Both the position numbers and the translations under genes were made by a program. A stretch of 64,000 bases of DNA from Conus ventricosus (Eukaryota > Mollusca > Gastropoda > Neogastropoda > Conidae), in NCBI GenBank assembly GCA_018398815.1, contig CM031609.1, positions 36,658,362 to 36,722,361 of the forward strand, in the 5' to 3' direction. Positions 11,545-21,650 of this stretch are shown here, piece after piece. Each line of letters starts with the position of its first letter. Position 1 is the first letter of the stretch. The notes under the pieces are model-generated. The model was given only the letters and a program-made list of their open reading frames with translations. It made no database searches and had not been told where the DNA came from.

Positions 11545-11747
11545 TCTTCAAAGCACTGACCATGCGCACTGTCCACGGGCGGCTGATTTTCCACACCTGG
11601 AAGGAGATAGAAAAGCTTGTGGCAGAGAAGAAGGTGGATGTGAAAAAGGTGGTCTCTCACCGTCTACCGATGTCACGCTTTGAGGAGGCCTTCCAAGTGT
11701 TGTTCAGTGGTGAAGCTTGCAAGATCCTGCTTGATCCAACGAAATAA
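11545..11747 (+). CDS. MDR dehydrogenase, L-threonine 3-dehydrogenase-like, last exon
   Basis: The acceptor CTTGCCTGCAG ends at 11544; the exon adds two bases to the leftover G of the previous exon, giving Val, then runs 66 codons to TAA at 11745-11747. The peptide VFKALTMRTVHGRLIFHTW is the segment that in bacterial threonine dehydrogenases reads V(I)FK...xGxxGRxxFxTW. It is followed by VVSHRLPMSRFEEAFQVLFS and GEACKILLDP, the family's usual C-terminal end. This GR-x2-F-x-TW signature is the main reason for preferring threonine dehydrogenase over sorbitol or generic alcohol dehydrogenases. Confidence 0.78.
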
Positions 11748-14124
11748 GCATCCAGTGACTGAACTTCTATGTGTAATGGAGTTCTTGTAATCAGAGGATT
11801 GTGGTGGTGGTAAGGTTATGTGGGGTGTGTTCTTCTTTCTTTCTTCTTTTATTTAGATGGAAATAATTATGTAATTACTCAAATCAAACCAGATGAATTC
11901 CTAAACCATATCTTTCGACATTATACTTTTGTTCGCACATTGTTTTGCTGTTGTGAATTGTGTCAGATTTTTGTGTATCACTCAGATCAGACCAGATGAA
12001 TTCCTAAACCATATCGTTCTGTATCATATTTTTGTGGGTGCATTGTGTTGCTGTTGTGAATGATGTCAATTTCGTGTATGTATGATGTGTGTGTGAATAT
12101 ACGTTCCTGTCATGATTTTTTTCGGTTCAGTACGCAGGGTCCTCACAATGTCTCAGGCCCTGACAAGATATTCAAGCCAACAAGAAGTGCCTTGATGTTA
12201 AACACTTGTCATCCTAGAGAATCTGTTGGGTTTTTTTTTTATATAATGGAAATAAGGTAATTTCACCACTTTGATATCTGTCTCCAGTCTGATTTGTTAT
12301 AAAATGAGCAATATAAGGCTATGTGTGTGTGTGTGTGTGCGTGTGCGTGTGTGTGTTTTAAAAGTGAACTTTGGCACTCAATATGTATGACAAAATGAAG
12401 CAAATACAAGTACTAAAAATACCTTGTGCAATTGATGAGACTGTTCCAACAACATCGTACAGGAAGATTTCAGATTTGAGGAGCTGTAAATGTTTGAAAA
12501 ATGGTTTCACATCAAAAGAAAGTTAAACACCAGATGTCTGAAAGTCTGTTACAAACATTTACTACAAATGTGGCACTAAAACTTTGAAATCTCTGCTCCC
12601 TTTCACCTCAGTCTGTAGCGATCTTTTGCTGCACAGTAACAGAGTGAGCAGCATTGTGCAGACGTACCCTTCCTTACTTGGAAATACCAGGAACTGTTAA
12701 CAGTTGAGTCTTTTATATCCCTCGGTTCCTAAGTTCAGCCAATGATTGAATCAGTTTATTCTCTCATCTGTACTAAGTAACCTGCTGGGCATTCCATTCC
12801 TTTTTGGTCAAAATGCTATGAAAGTTCTATCTGTAGAACAATATTGAATGTGGGTAAACTGAATTGACAGTAGGCACCCAGGCAGGGAGGCTGTGAATCA
12901 ACCAAATTAGCAATGAGCATATGTTAAATTAAGTTATTTTTCCTGATATATTGATACTAGGCTGCAGGTGAAGCTTAGGCATAAAAGTTATTGGCCTACA
13001 TTGGTTCTAGTCCACAGATGCAAAGTCTTAACAAAGTGCTGTATATTTCCTGTGATATTCAAACTTGGAGTAAAAACTGCGTGCATCATCGGAGAGGAAG
13101 TAACAAGTTTCATCATGAAAGTAAAATTTGCACACCTCGTCCCCTCTCCGTTTGCGCCACCCATCCTTTGTCCTTCATGCTCATCCATAATTCTTGTGGT
13201 GTGTATCTGTTCAGAGATGAGTCGGAAGTGGCAAAAAGCTTTGCATATTTTCTTTCCTTACAATAGAGTCCAAATAATATGAAGCTGTGTTACTAATTGG
13301 TTTATCTGATCAAATTTTACATTCATAACCAAAGAACATCTTTTTCTCTGCTAAAATCGCAGGCTAGGTAACATGAGTGTTTTAACACAAAGATTGACGT
13401 ACAGTAAGTAAATTTAATAGTCTTGGACAAGCAAAACTTAAATCATTTGCCATTTCAACAGAGAAGTAAAAAAAAGTACTCAAATTTTCTCACATTTTAT
13501 TTTGTGGTCATGTGCAGTGTATTAAATGAAATTATCAAGAATCAAATCACAGAGTTCTTTTCTCGTTTTTTCACTAGTTCTTTTCAGAATGGTTGCTTAA
13601 TTGTGTTTTGTGATTGATTGTTGGCTTTAAAGAGTGCACTTGACCGAGTGCGAGTCACCAACGATACAAAGTTATCTAACTTAAGGCGATCAGAGTTCAT
13701 GCAAACTACTGGGAAGAAAAGCAAAAGTCAGTCCGAGTTAATACAAACTCTTGAGAGAAAAAATCACTTGTTGCTATTGCAAGTGGTCAGTGCTGACCTA
13801 ATATAGGTCATATGCACTGTGTGTCAAACTCTTATAGTGGCAAATGGTTACAATCAAGCTCTAGTAAAGTTCTATAGATTGCTTGTTTAGTCACTGACTT
13901 GTCGTTGCCATGGGTCCACCATTTTATTGAAACTGATCGTAAGAAAAGATTATGATTGAAACTTAATGTGCCTTTCTTTTCAACCTGGCTGTTGGTGTTT
14001 GTCAGTGGATACAGCTGTTCATGGGTTGGATGAGTGCGTACCTTTTTTTTTCGTTCATGTGCAATTTATTCCAGTTGATACGCACTTCTTGACACATTTA
14101 TTTAGCTTGATCATTAGTAAATGA
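11748..14124. other. 3' flank of dehydrogenase; non-coding with a 103-bp direct repeat
   Basis: Starts with the probable 3' UTR. At about 11879-12065 a 103-bp unit containing AACCAGATGAATTCCTAAA is repeated twice (the second begins near 11982). A (GT)n lies at 12322-12356. No coding signal was found in the rest. Confidence 0.55.
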
Positions 14125-14465
14125 CCATGGAGGCCATGAAGAAGAGAGTTTTGTGCTGGATAACAGGCCACTCCTTTTATGCACATTTCTGTTTTTCAAA
14201 AGGTTTGGGGGGATCCACAGCTTTTAGCGTGTGATGAGCCACTCGCTGTGAAACATGTTTTTGTAGAGTGTTATGATTTACATGATACTAGACGCAAGCA
14301 CTTTGCAGCAGCCTAAGTGAAGACTGTTTGGAGACGTTCCACCAGACATGATATTTTAAAGTTTCTTTGTCAAGAGATAGCTTTTGTTTTTCATTTTATG
14401 TAAGATTTTTTAAAAAAAGAAAATCCAGTTTTTAGCCATTTTGCAGGTTTGAAATTACCTGGTTT
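14125..14465 (+). mobile_element. Decayed 3' end of an RNase H-type non-LTR retrotransposon
   Basis: The plus strand encodes, with small frame shifts, KKRVLCWITGHSF, then CDEPLAVKHVFVECYDLHD and TRRKHFAA. This matches the C-terminal CCHC-type end of ORF2 in the two large elements of this window (RTGHS..., CHAPLTVKHVLLECWDLHD). The following bases also align loosely with their last 30 codons (LFGDVPPDM against LFRDVLPDV). It is a separate, older and more divergent insertion in the opposite orientation, 5'-truncated as is usual for LINEs. The 3' boundary is uncertain; the text after 14465 shows no similarity. Confidence 0.7.
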
Positions 14466-14678
14466 CTTGCCATTTTTTAAAGACATGTATTTAATCATGT
14501 ATATGGGGTTGATTTTGATGTAGTATCAAACCTGATTTGACTCCCATTCCCCACCCCCACTCTTTCCCTCCTTGCTCCATGTAGTGTTTTGTACTATTAT
14601 AATTATTACTGTGTCCAAACAAATGAATGCCCAATTTATCACGCAGGCATATACTTTTTATGTATTTTGTTTTGCTTT

Positions 14679-14782
14679 TGTGACATTCTTGCACTGAATA
14701 AGACGTACAACTCATGGTTCAGCCATTTAATGTAGTTCTTGCAGTACTCTCCTCTAAAGAGTATCAAGGGAACAACCCTACA
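14679..14782 (-). repeat. 3' LTR of the gypsy element (104 bp)
   Basis: Bounded by TG...CA. It matches the other LTR base for base except for a missing 7-bp piece and one missing G. About 104 bp is very short for a Ty3/gypsy LTR. Confidence 0.95.
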
Positions 14783-14794
14783 CCCTCCGCTTTA
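14783..14794 (-). promoter_or_regulatory. Polypurine tract of the gypsy element
   Basis: The minus strand reads TAAAGCGGAGGG directly before the 3' LTR, the expected position for plus-strand DNA priming. It is short and has one C. Confidence 0.7.
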
Positions 14795-15116
14795 AGTTTT
14801 TATGTAAAATAATTAAACAGCAAAAATACTGTCAGGAACTGGAGTAAGTAAATAAAAGAAATCAACAATCACTCTCACTCAAAGTGAGGCAGTTAACACT
14901 GAACACTATCGTAAAAAAAATTCTGTCCTAAGCAGAAGTTTGACCACTGTCACTTCAAAAGAAACTGTCTTGGGTTTGTTTGTTTTTTTTTTTTTTTTTT
15001 AGTTCAACTTCAAATGAAACATTAAACACAACACTGTTATTAAATGGAAACGATTTGACAACCGGTCAAATTTGAACTAAAACAGAAAAAAAAAAAATTT
15101 CAGTTAAGTAGTTCGA

Positions 15117-18100
15117 TCACAGATCCAATCGATCTGGAGCCTTGCAGAATCTTCTGGGCCGATCAGCCAAGGCAGGAGTAGACCCCTGGAAATCCGAAGC
15201 AGTCCTGGAGGATAGGTTCCGGTTTGGAGACGTCGTGGCACAGTGTGATGACCCCATGCCGGCATGCAGAGGTCTGGGGCAAACAGGCGTGGCTGGACAG
15301 GACCCAGGAGCAGTCACAGGGGGAACTGGTTCCATGGAAGCGGACCCAGGAAATAGGTCCACAAGCGTAGGGGCAATGGAGGTTGTGGGCTCCTCACTGG
15401 AAACAGTAGGATCCGCAACCATGGGAAGAGATAGGCTCGTAGGTTCTTCGTCATCAGTCCAACGTTTGCGGATGTGATCAATGTGGCGCCTGATCACACG
15501 ACCATCTCCTATCTCAACCTTGAAGGACAGAGGGCCGGTGACTTCAAGAACAGTTCCAAACAGCCAAGTCTTGCCAGGCCCAAAATTACGAACATACACT
15601 TTGTCACCGACTGTATATTCTCTGTCTTTTGCACCGCAATCATGATGCATCTTCTGCTTGGACTGGATGTCTTCGACCTTGCGAGACAGTGTTGGCTGTG
15701 TCAGATCAAGACGAGTCTTTAGTCTCCTTTTCACGAGAAGTTCTGCAGGCGGCACACCAGTAGTAGAATGTGGTGTGATGTGCTGCTGAAGAAGGAAGGT
15801 GGCCAACTTGTGTTGCACAGTGAGTTTGGGCGACATCTTCTTCATGGATTCTTTGAATGTCTGAACCGCTCTTTCTGCAAGGCCATTGGAAGCTGGATGG
15901 TATGGTGAGACAAGAACATGGCGAACGCCCAGAAACTGAGTGAAGGTTTTGAACTCTGCGCTGGTGAACGTAGGACCATTGTCAGAAACAATGGAATCTG
16001 GCAATCCGTGTGTAGCAAATAGTTCTCTCAAACAGCAAACTGTCTTTTCTGCCGTAATCTTAGTCATTAGCTTAATTTCCATCCATTTCGAATGAGAATC
16101 CACCAGTACCAGAAACATATGTCCCATGAAAGGTCCGCAAAGTCTACATGCAGTCTGGACCACGGTTTTTCAGGCCACTCCCAAGGATGAAGTGGCGCTT
16201 TTTGAGGCATGTGGCGCACTTGTTGGCATGCTTCACACTCTCTGACAGTAGCTTCTATGTCCCCATCAAGTCCTGGCCACCAAACATAAGAGCGGGCAAG
16301 GCTCTTCATCTTGCAGACACCTGGATGACAAGAATGAAGCTCTTCCAGCATGGCTTTCCTACAAGCCGGAGGTACGACAACTCTGTTCCGTAAGAGTAAA
16401 CAACCACTCTGAACACACAGTTCTGTTTCACGAGTCTTGTACAATTTCAGTTGTGATTGCCACTTTCCGGGAAATTCTGAGGGCCATCCTGCCAAAGTGT
16501 ATTTCTTGACATTGGACAATACAGGGTCACGATCAGTCTCTGCCTGAATGTCCGCTGAAGTAACTGGTGTCGTGGAAAGATGGTCCATCAGGAAGATGAA
16601 TTCTTCTGGAGTCTCGGGCTCAGCACTGGTGGTTGGCATGGGCAGCCTGCTTAGAGCGTCAGCATGTGTCATTGTGGCTCCTGACTTGTAGTGGATAGTG
16701 TATGTGTACGGTAACAACAACATTGCCCATCTTTGAATCCTGGTAGAAACCTCTGTTGGAATGGGTTTTTGTTCACCAAACAATGTCATCAAGGGCTTGT
16801 GATCAGTGTACAAGTAAAAATGGCGGCCAAAAAGATAGTCACGAAATTTTTTCACTCCGAAGGTGATTGCAAGAGCTTCCCTTTCAATGTTGGAGTAATT
16901 TCGTTCCGCTTTGTTCAGTGACCTTGAGGCATAGGCAATGGGGCGCTCTGAGCCATCAGCACACTTGTGGGCAAGGACTGCTCCTAAGCCCACCGCAGAA
17001 GCGTCGCAAGACAAAGTCACATCCAGGTTTGGATTGAAATGTACTAGGAGATTGGCTGACATAAGCATGTCCTTCACTTTCTTGAAAGCTTGATCCTGCT
17101 GTTCTCCTCATCTGAAAACAACACCTTTGCAAAGGAGTCTGTTAAGTGGAGAAAGTACAGTTGACAGCTGAGGCAAGAATTTCCCATAGAAATTAATCAG
17201 GCCCAAGAACGACTTTAGCTCAGTTGCGTTTTGGGGTGTCGGGGCATCCTGAACAGCCTTCACTTTTTCCGGTGTTGGCTGGACTCCTTCTGCGTTGACT
17301 CGGTGACCTAAGTATGTAACCTCAGGTAGCATGAACTGGCATTTCTCTTTCTTCAATCGAAAACCTTCTGCTTCAAGTCTGCGAAATACTTCCCGGAGGT
17401 GAAGTATGTGGTCTTCATCTGTGCTGCCAGTGACCAAGATATCATCCTGAAACACCGCAACTTGCGGAATGTCCTGTAGCAAGCAGTCCATTGTTCGCTG
17501 GAAAATGGCTGGTGCAGCTGAGACTCCAAAGGGCAATCGATTGAATCTAAACAGGCCCTTCTGTGTGTTGATGGTAGTCAGGTCCTTGGATTCTTCAGCA
17601 AGGGGTAGCTGCTGGTATGCATGCTTCAAATCAAGTTTGGTAAAAGATTGTCCTCCAGCAACTTTATTGAACAGATCTTCAACTCGAGGCAATGGGTACA
17701 CATCTGCTTTCGCTACTGTGTTTACCGTCACTTTGTAGTCACCACACAAGCGTACAGTTCCATCTGGCTTTAGAACTGGCACGACCGGCGCTGCCCAAGC
17801 TGAGTGCTTAACTGGTTCAATGATTCCTTCATCTTCCAGTCTCTGGATTTCAGCTTCAACTTTGTCCCTTAGTGCGTATGGTACAGTTCTAGCTTTGTAG
17901 AACTTGGGTTTGCAGCCATCTTCAACGTAAAGTGTAACTGGACATGACTTTACATGTCCAAGTTCATCTTTGAAGAGATTAGGAAACTGGTCACATTCTG
18001 CTGAGGCTGAGGGTGGTTTCATTGTTATTTGATTTACCAGAATGTCTGTTTCCATGTCCAAACCTTGAATCCAGTTCCTACCGAGTAGACTGGGTCCACT

Positions 18101-19183
18101 TCCACTGACCACAATGAGAGGTAACATGGCAGACTTGTCTTGATGGCAGACTTGGACTACAGCTTTTCCTCGCACTGGGATTGACTGGCCGGTGTATGTT
18201 TTTAACTTTGTTTCACAGTTGGTCAATGAAATGCTCTTGTCCAACGTGTCATCAAACACTCTAGCATTGATCAGAGTGACAGAAGCTCCGGTATCAACTT
18301 CAAAGAGCATCGGTTTGCCTTCAACCTGAAGTGTGACAGTATATGGTTTGTTATCTCTCTTTTCAATGTGCATCACCATTTCTATGTCCTCATGGTATTC
18401 AGAGACAAACTTCTGTGAAGAGGAAGAAGTTCCAGTTTTGTTCTTTGAACGACAGACAGCTGCCAAATGTCCAATTTTCTTGCAATGATTACAGGTGTAG
18501 TTCCTGAAAGGGCAACTGGCAGCAGAATGCATTTTACCACATCGGTAACATTTGTTGCTCTGGTTTTGTACATTGCCAGTTTTGTCAGGGGCTTTTGAAA
18601 CTGGGGCCCTTCTCTGGATCATGTGCACATCAGGTGTAGATGGTGGCTCATCGGAGAACTTTGGATGAAGAGCTGCAGAGTGACATGTAGCTGTTTCCAT
18701 GGCATGGGCAATTTCCACGGCCTTCGCAAAGGTCAGATTTTTCTCTGACAGCAGCTTCTTCTGAGTTGTGGCATCAGAAAGGCCACACACAAATCTATCC
18801 CTAAGGGCCTCCTGCAAAAACTGTCCAAATTCACATGTGGATGCTAAACGTCTAAGTTCCGCTGCAAAGTCATTCACAGTTTCCAAGTCATTCTGTTTTC
18901 TGTTGTGAAATTTGAACCTTTCGCCTATGACCAGTGGCTTGGGTGATACATGTGCCTTAAGAATGTCAACAAGCTGAACAAATGTTTTGGTGGCTGGTGT
19001 GTCAGGTGAGCACAGCGAACGAAGCAGTGAATAGTATTTTGCACCAATAACTGACAGGAAAACACTTTTCTTCTTACCATCAGCTATATCATTCGCTTCA
19101 AAGTACATGGTAAGACGTTCAACGTAACAGTCAAAATTTTCCACTGCTGGATTGAATTCATCAAATTTAAGTGTGGTAGCCAT
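15117..19183 (-). pseudogene. Gypsy gag-pol, one reading unit with a stop and a frameshift
   Basis: Gag-pol polyprotein. The start is taken at MATTLKFDEF (19183) rather than at an in-frame upstream Met at 19261, because the capsid-like region begins there. Visible parts: two CCHC knuckles (CYRCGK..., CNHCKKIGHLAAVC; about 18455-18555), protease VDTGAS (about 18280-18305), RT with KLDLKHAYQQ and FQDDILV (about 17610 and 17440), RNase H with SCDASAVGLG and TDHKPL (about 17015 and 16795), the integrase HHCC finger (about 16230-16340), and the DDE core with VDSHSKW, VSDNGPTF and HPASNGLAERA (16110-15870). Gag and pol are in one frame with no programmed shift. Breaks: a TGA at about 17105-17107, where relatives have Trp, and a one-base deletion near 16135 at the start of the integrase core. 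Downstream frames stay open, so both breaks are recent. Confidence 0.92.
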
Positions 19184-19434
19184 TCTGAACGAAGAAACTT
19201 TCTTTAAGTCTTTTACCAAACTAGAATTTGATCGGCACACCGTTATAACACCCTGACACACTGTTGACTGAACCTACAATAAACCGGCTCGCTTCGTTAC
19301 TACTTGTATCACTAACGGTAACATGGACAGCAACAATCAATTTCTCCAAGAACGGTCTATCTTGTGAGAACTAATATTACTGTACTGTGTTCATAAGAAA
19401 GGGTTTATCAACTTCCCTGCATGAGTCTTTTGAG

Positions 19435-19446
19435 TCCTCGTCGCCA
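19435..19446 (-). promoter_or_regulatory. Primer-binding site, tRNA-Ser(GCU)-like
   Basis: The plus strand reads TCCTCGTCGCCA, one base inside the 5' LTR. This equals the 3' end of animal tRNA-Ser(GCU) including CCA (from memory of the tRNA), so the minus-strand transcript would pair with it over 12 bases. Ser primers are typical of Mag-type elements. Confidence 0.8.
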
Positions 19447-19447
19447 A

Positions 19448-19559
19448 TGTGACATTCTTGCACTGAATAAGACGTACAACTCATGGTATGAAGTTCAGCC
19501 ATTTAATGTAGTTCTTGCAGTACTCTCCTCTAAAGAGTATCAAGGGGAACAACCCTACA
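19448..19559 (-). repeat. 5' LTR of the gypsy element (112 bp)
   Basis: Bounded by TG...CA and followed on the plus strand by the second copy of the GCTTT target duplication. It should carry the element's promoter; I could not identify a TATA box with confidence. Confidence 0.95.
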
Positions 19560-19564
19560 GCTTT

Positions 19565-20039
19565 TATTTATTGTGTTTGTAATTCTGGTGTCAAATGTTC
19601 TGTTGTCCTGCTATTTCTTAGTCCCTTTTTATCTGGCCCTCTTTGTGCCGATTTGTGCTGCATGAGCGTCCTTTGCGTCCCCATCTTTCTCTCCTTGTTC
19701 CCCCTCCCTTGTCTTCCCTTCCCCTTTTCCTGTTCTTTTTCTCCCTTTGGTCACTTGAATGATGTCCCTTGGGACAACAGGGTATGGAAATGTGTTTCAT
19801 GGGGCTAGATGCTAGGACATGAAAATAAATATTGAATTACTGATTCACCAGATGAACGTAGCAAAAACTGAGGTAACGTGTCTTGTGAGGGATTTGATGG
19901 TCATGTTTTGAATGTCCTTTTCTTCCCGTCTTGCCTCCTTTTCAAGTCCCGGTCAAGTCATTTTCATAATGACAGAGGATTTGTTTTCCTTTACTTCTTC
20001 CCCTCCCCCCTCCCTTCCCAATATTTGTTTTTACTTCCA
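19565..20039. other. Non-coding, pyrimidine-rich stretch
   Basis: C/T-rich blocks and T runs, no coding or repeat structure recognised. Confidence 0.5.
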
Positions 20040-20365
20040 TTGTTTGCTTATTTGTTCCTGTCGCACCTGAAGGAGACAAATAGATCAAAGCTCACAGCCT
20101 GATGTTTGCTTATTTGTTCCTGTCGCACCTGAAGGAGACAAATAGATCAAAGCTCACAGCCTGAGTGTTTGCTTATTTGTTCCTGTCGCACCTGAAGGAG
20201 ACAAATAGATCAAGCTCACAGCCTGAGTGTTTGCTTATTTGTTCCTGTCGCACCTGAAGGAGACAAATAGATCAAAGCTCACAGCCTGAGTGTTTGCTTA
20301 TTTGTTCCTGTCGCACCTGAAGGAGACAAATAGATCAAAGCTCACAGCCTGAGTGTTTGTTTCAT
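20040..20365. repeat. 62/63-bp minisatellite, about 5 units
   Basis: A unit starting TTTGCTTATTTGTTCC and containing CGCACCTGAAGGAGACAAA begins at 20043, 20105, 20168, 20230 and 20293, with a partial sixth at 20356. The units are nearly identical (period 62 or 63 from one- or two-base indels), so expansion was recent. There are no spacers, so this is not a CRISPR-like array. Confidence 0.92.
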
Positions 20366-21050
20366 TTGTTTGGAGTCTCAGAACCCGGTTCAAAAATTTA
20401 CTTTCATGTTTCAACTTCTGCCTGCAGGCATGCTCTGAAACTCACAAGGCACTAGGAATTCTTGCAAGTTTGCGAAAGGAGGTTTTTTCATAGCACATGT
20501 TGCCATGAGCGAGTCAGGACAGTGGCAAGAGATCTGTGGTATCTTGGAGCACTCTTGCATGTGAGAGAAAATGGCCAACAGTCACAACGTCTTCAGACTG
20601 GTACATGAAAAATTGTGGCATCCAGTGATTGATGCATAAAAAGATCAGAATGTTGGTTCTCTTACAGCTTGAGGAGCTTGAAGAAGAGGATTTGAATTTG
20701 TCTAGCACTGGTTTCTTTGCTCTTCTTATCTTGCATTTTCCTCGGCACAAGAACGAGCAAGCCACTTGCAAAGCTTTGTGGCAATGAAACCCACTTTTGT
20801 TGACTGGAATCTGTTTGAGAGGAAGACGTGAGAGATTCAAGCTATATGGGATTCACCGTAATGCACCAGCTCTAAAACCACCTTCCCATCATCTTCCTTC
20901 TTGCCTTCTTCTTCCACTTCCTGCTCCCTTTCTGACCACTTTCATCTTTTTACGCCCGCACCCCCTCCATCTTCACCCATCCTATCCCGTTTTTGTACTC
21001 CCAGTTCTGATAGAACAGGGAGTAGTTTACAATGGGAACGAAGAAATGCC

Positions 21051-21099
<49 letters not shown>

Positions 21100-21108
21100 T
21101 GTCCAGGT
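20366..21108. other. Non-coding stretch with (GT)n
   Basis: No gene recognised. (GT)n occupies 21053-21098, directly before the 145-bp tandem repeat. Confidence 0.55.
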
Positions 21109-21650
21109 ATGTTCATTATGGGTCAAGGATGATGCCCAATGATTTATTTTACCGTTATATCTGTTACTAATTGCTACTACGGCCCATAACGGTTTTTCTT
21201 CTTTATGGAATATCTCGGAAAGTACTTGGCCGATCTTTTTGAAGATTTATAGTATGTTCATTATGGGTCACAGATGATGCCAGATGCTTTATTATACCAT
21301 TATATCTGTTATCAACGGCTGTAACGGCCCATAACATTTTTTTCTTTTCTTTATGGAATATCTCAGAAAGTACTTGACCGATCTTTCTGAAAATTTGTAG
21401 GTATGTCATTATGGGTCACGGATCATGCCCCATGTTTTATTTACTGTTATATCTGTTGCTTAGGGCTATAACGGCTCATAACGTTTTTTTTTCTTTATGG
21501 AATATCTCAGAAAGTATTTGGCCGATCTTTCTGAAAATTTGTAGGTATGTTCATTATGGGTCACAGATGATGGCCGATGTTTACCAGAATAGTCGTTACT
21601 ATAATGGCCCAAAACGGTTTTTCCTCTTTATGGAATATCTCGCGTGTATT
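21109..21650. repeat. 144-149-bp tandem repeat, about 3.7 units
   Basis: Units start with ATGTTCATTATGGGTCA at 21109, 21254, 21403 and 21547, and each contains TTTATGGAATATCTC, GGCCGATCTTT and TGAAAATTTGTAGG. They differ by many substitutions, so the array is older than the 62-bp array. The unit resembles widespread AT-rich interspersed repeats of invertebrates, but I cannot name the family. Confidence 0.88.

Larger units (their letters stand above)
14679..19559 (-). mobile_element. Ty3/gypsy LTR retrotransposon, Mag-like, 4.9 kb
   Basis: Complete structure on the minus strand: LTRs at 14679-14782 and 19448-19559, a 5-bp target-site duplication GCTTT (14674-14678 and 19560-19564), a primer-binding site, a polypurine tract and a gag-pol region. 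The domain order gag, protease, RT, RNase H, integrase defines Ty3/gypsy. The VFQDDILV active site, two gag CCHC knuckles, tRNA-Ser primer site and a GPY/F-like integrase tail suggest the Mag group. The LTRs differ only by two indels (7 bp and 1 bp) with no substitutions, so insertion was recent. The coding region nevertheless has one stop codon and one frameshift, so this copy is not expected to be autonomous. No envelope-like ORF is present. Confidence 0.95.

Noticed and set aside
8522..11747. Bacterial contamination as source of the threonine dehydrogenase-like gene
   Set aside because: Coding pieces are split by GT-AG introns in consistent phases and surrounded by the same type of repeats as the rest of the contig.
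20040..20365. Regular repeats suggestive of a CRISPR array
   Set aside because: Units are directly adjacent without variable spacers, and the context is animal DNA.
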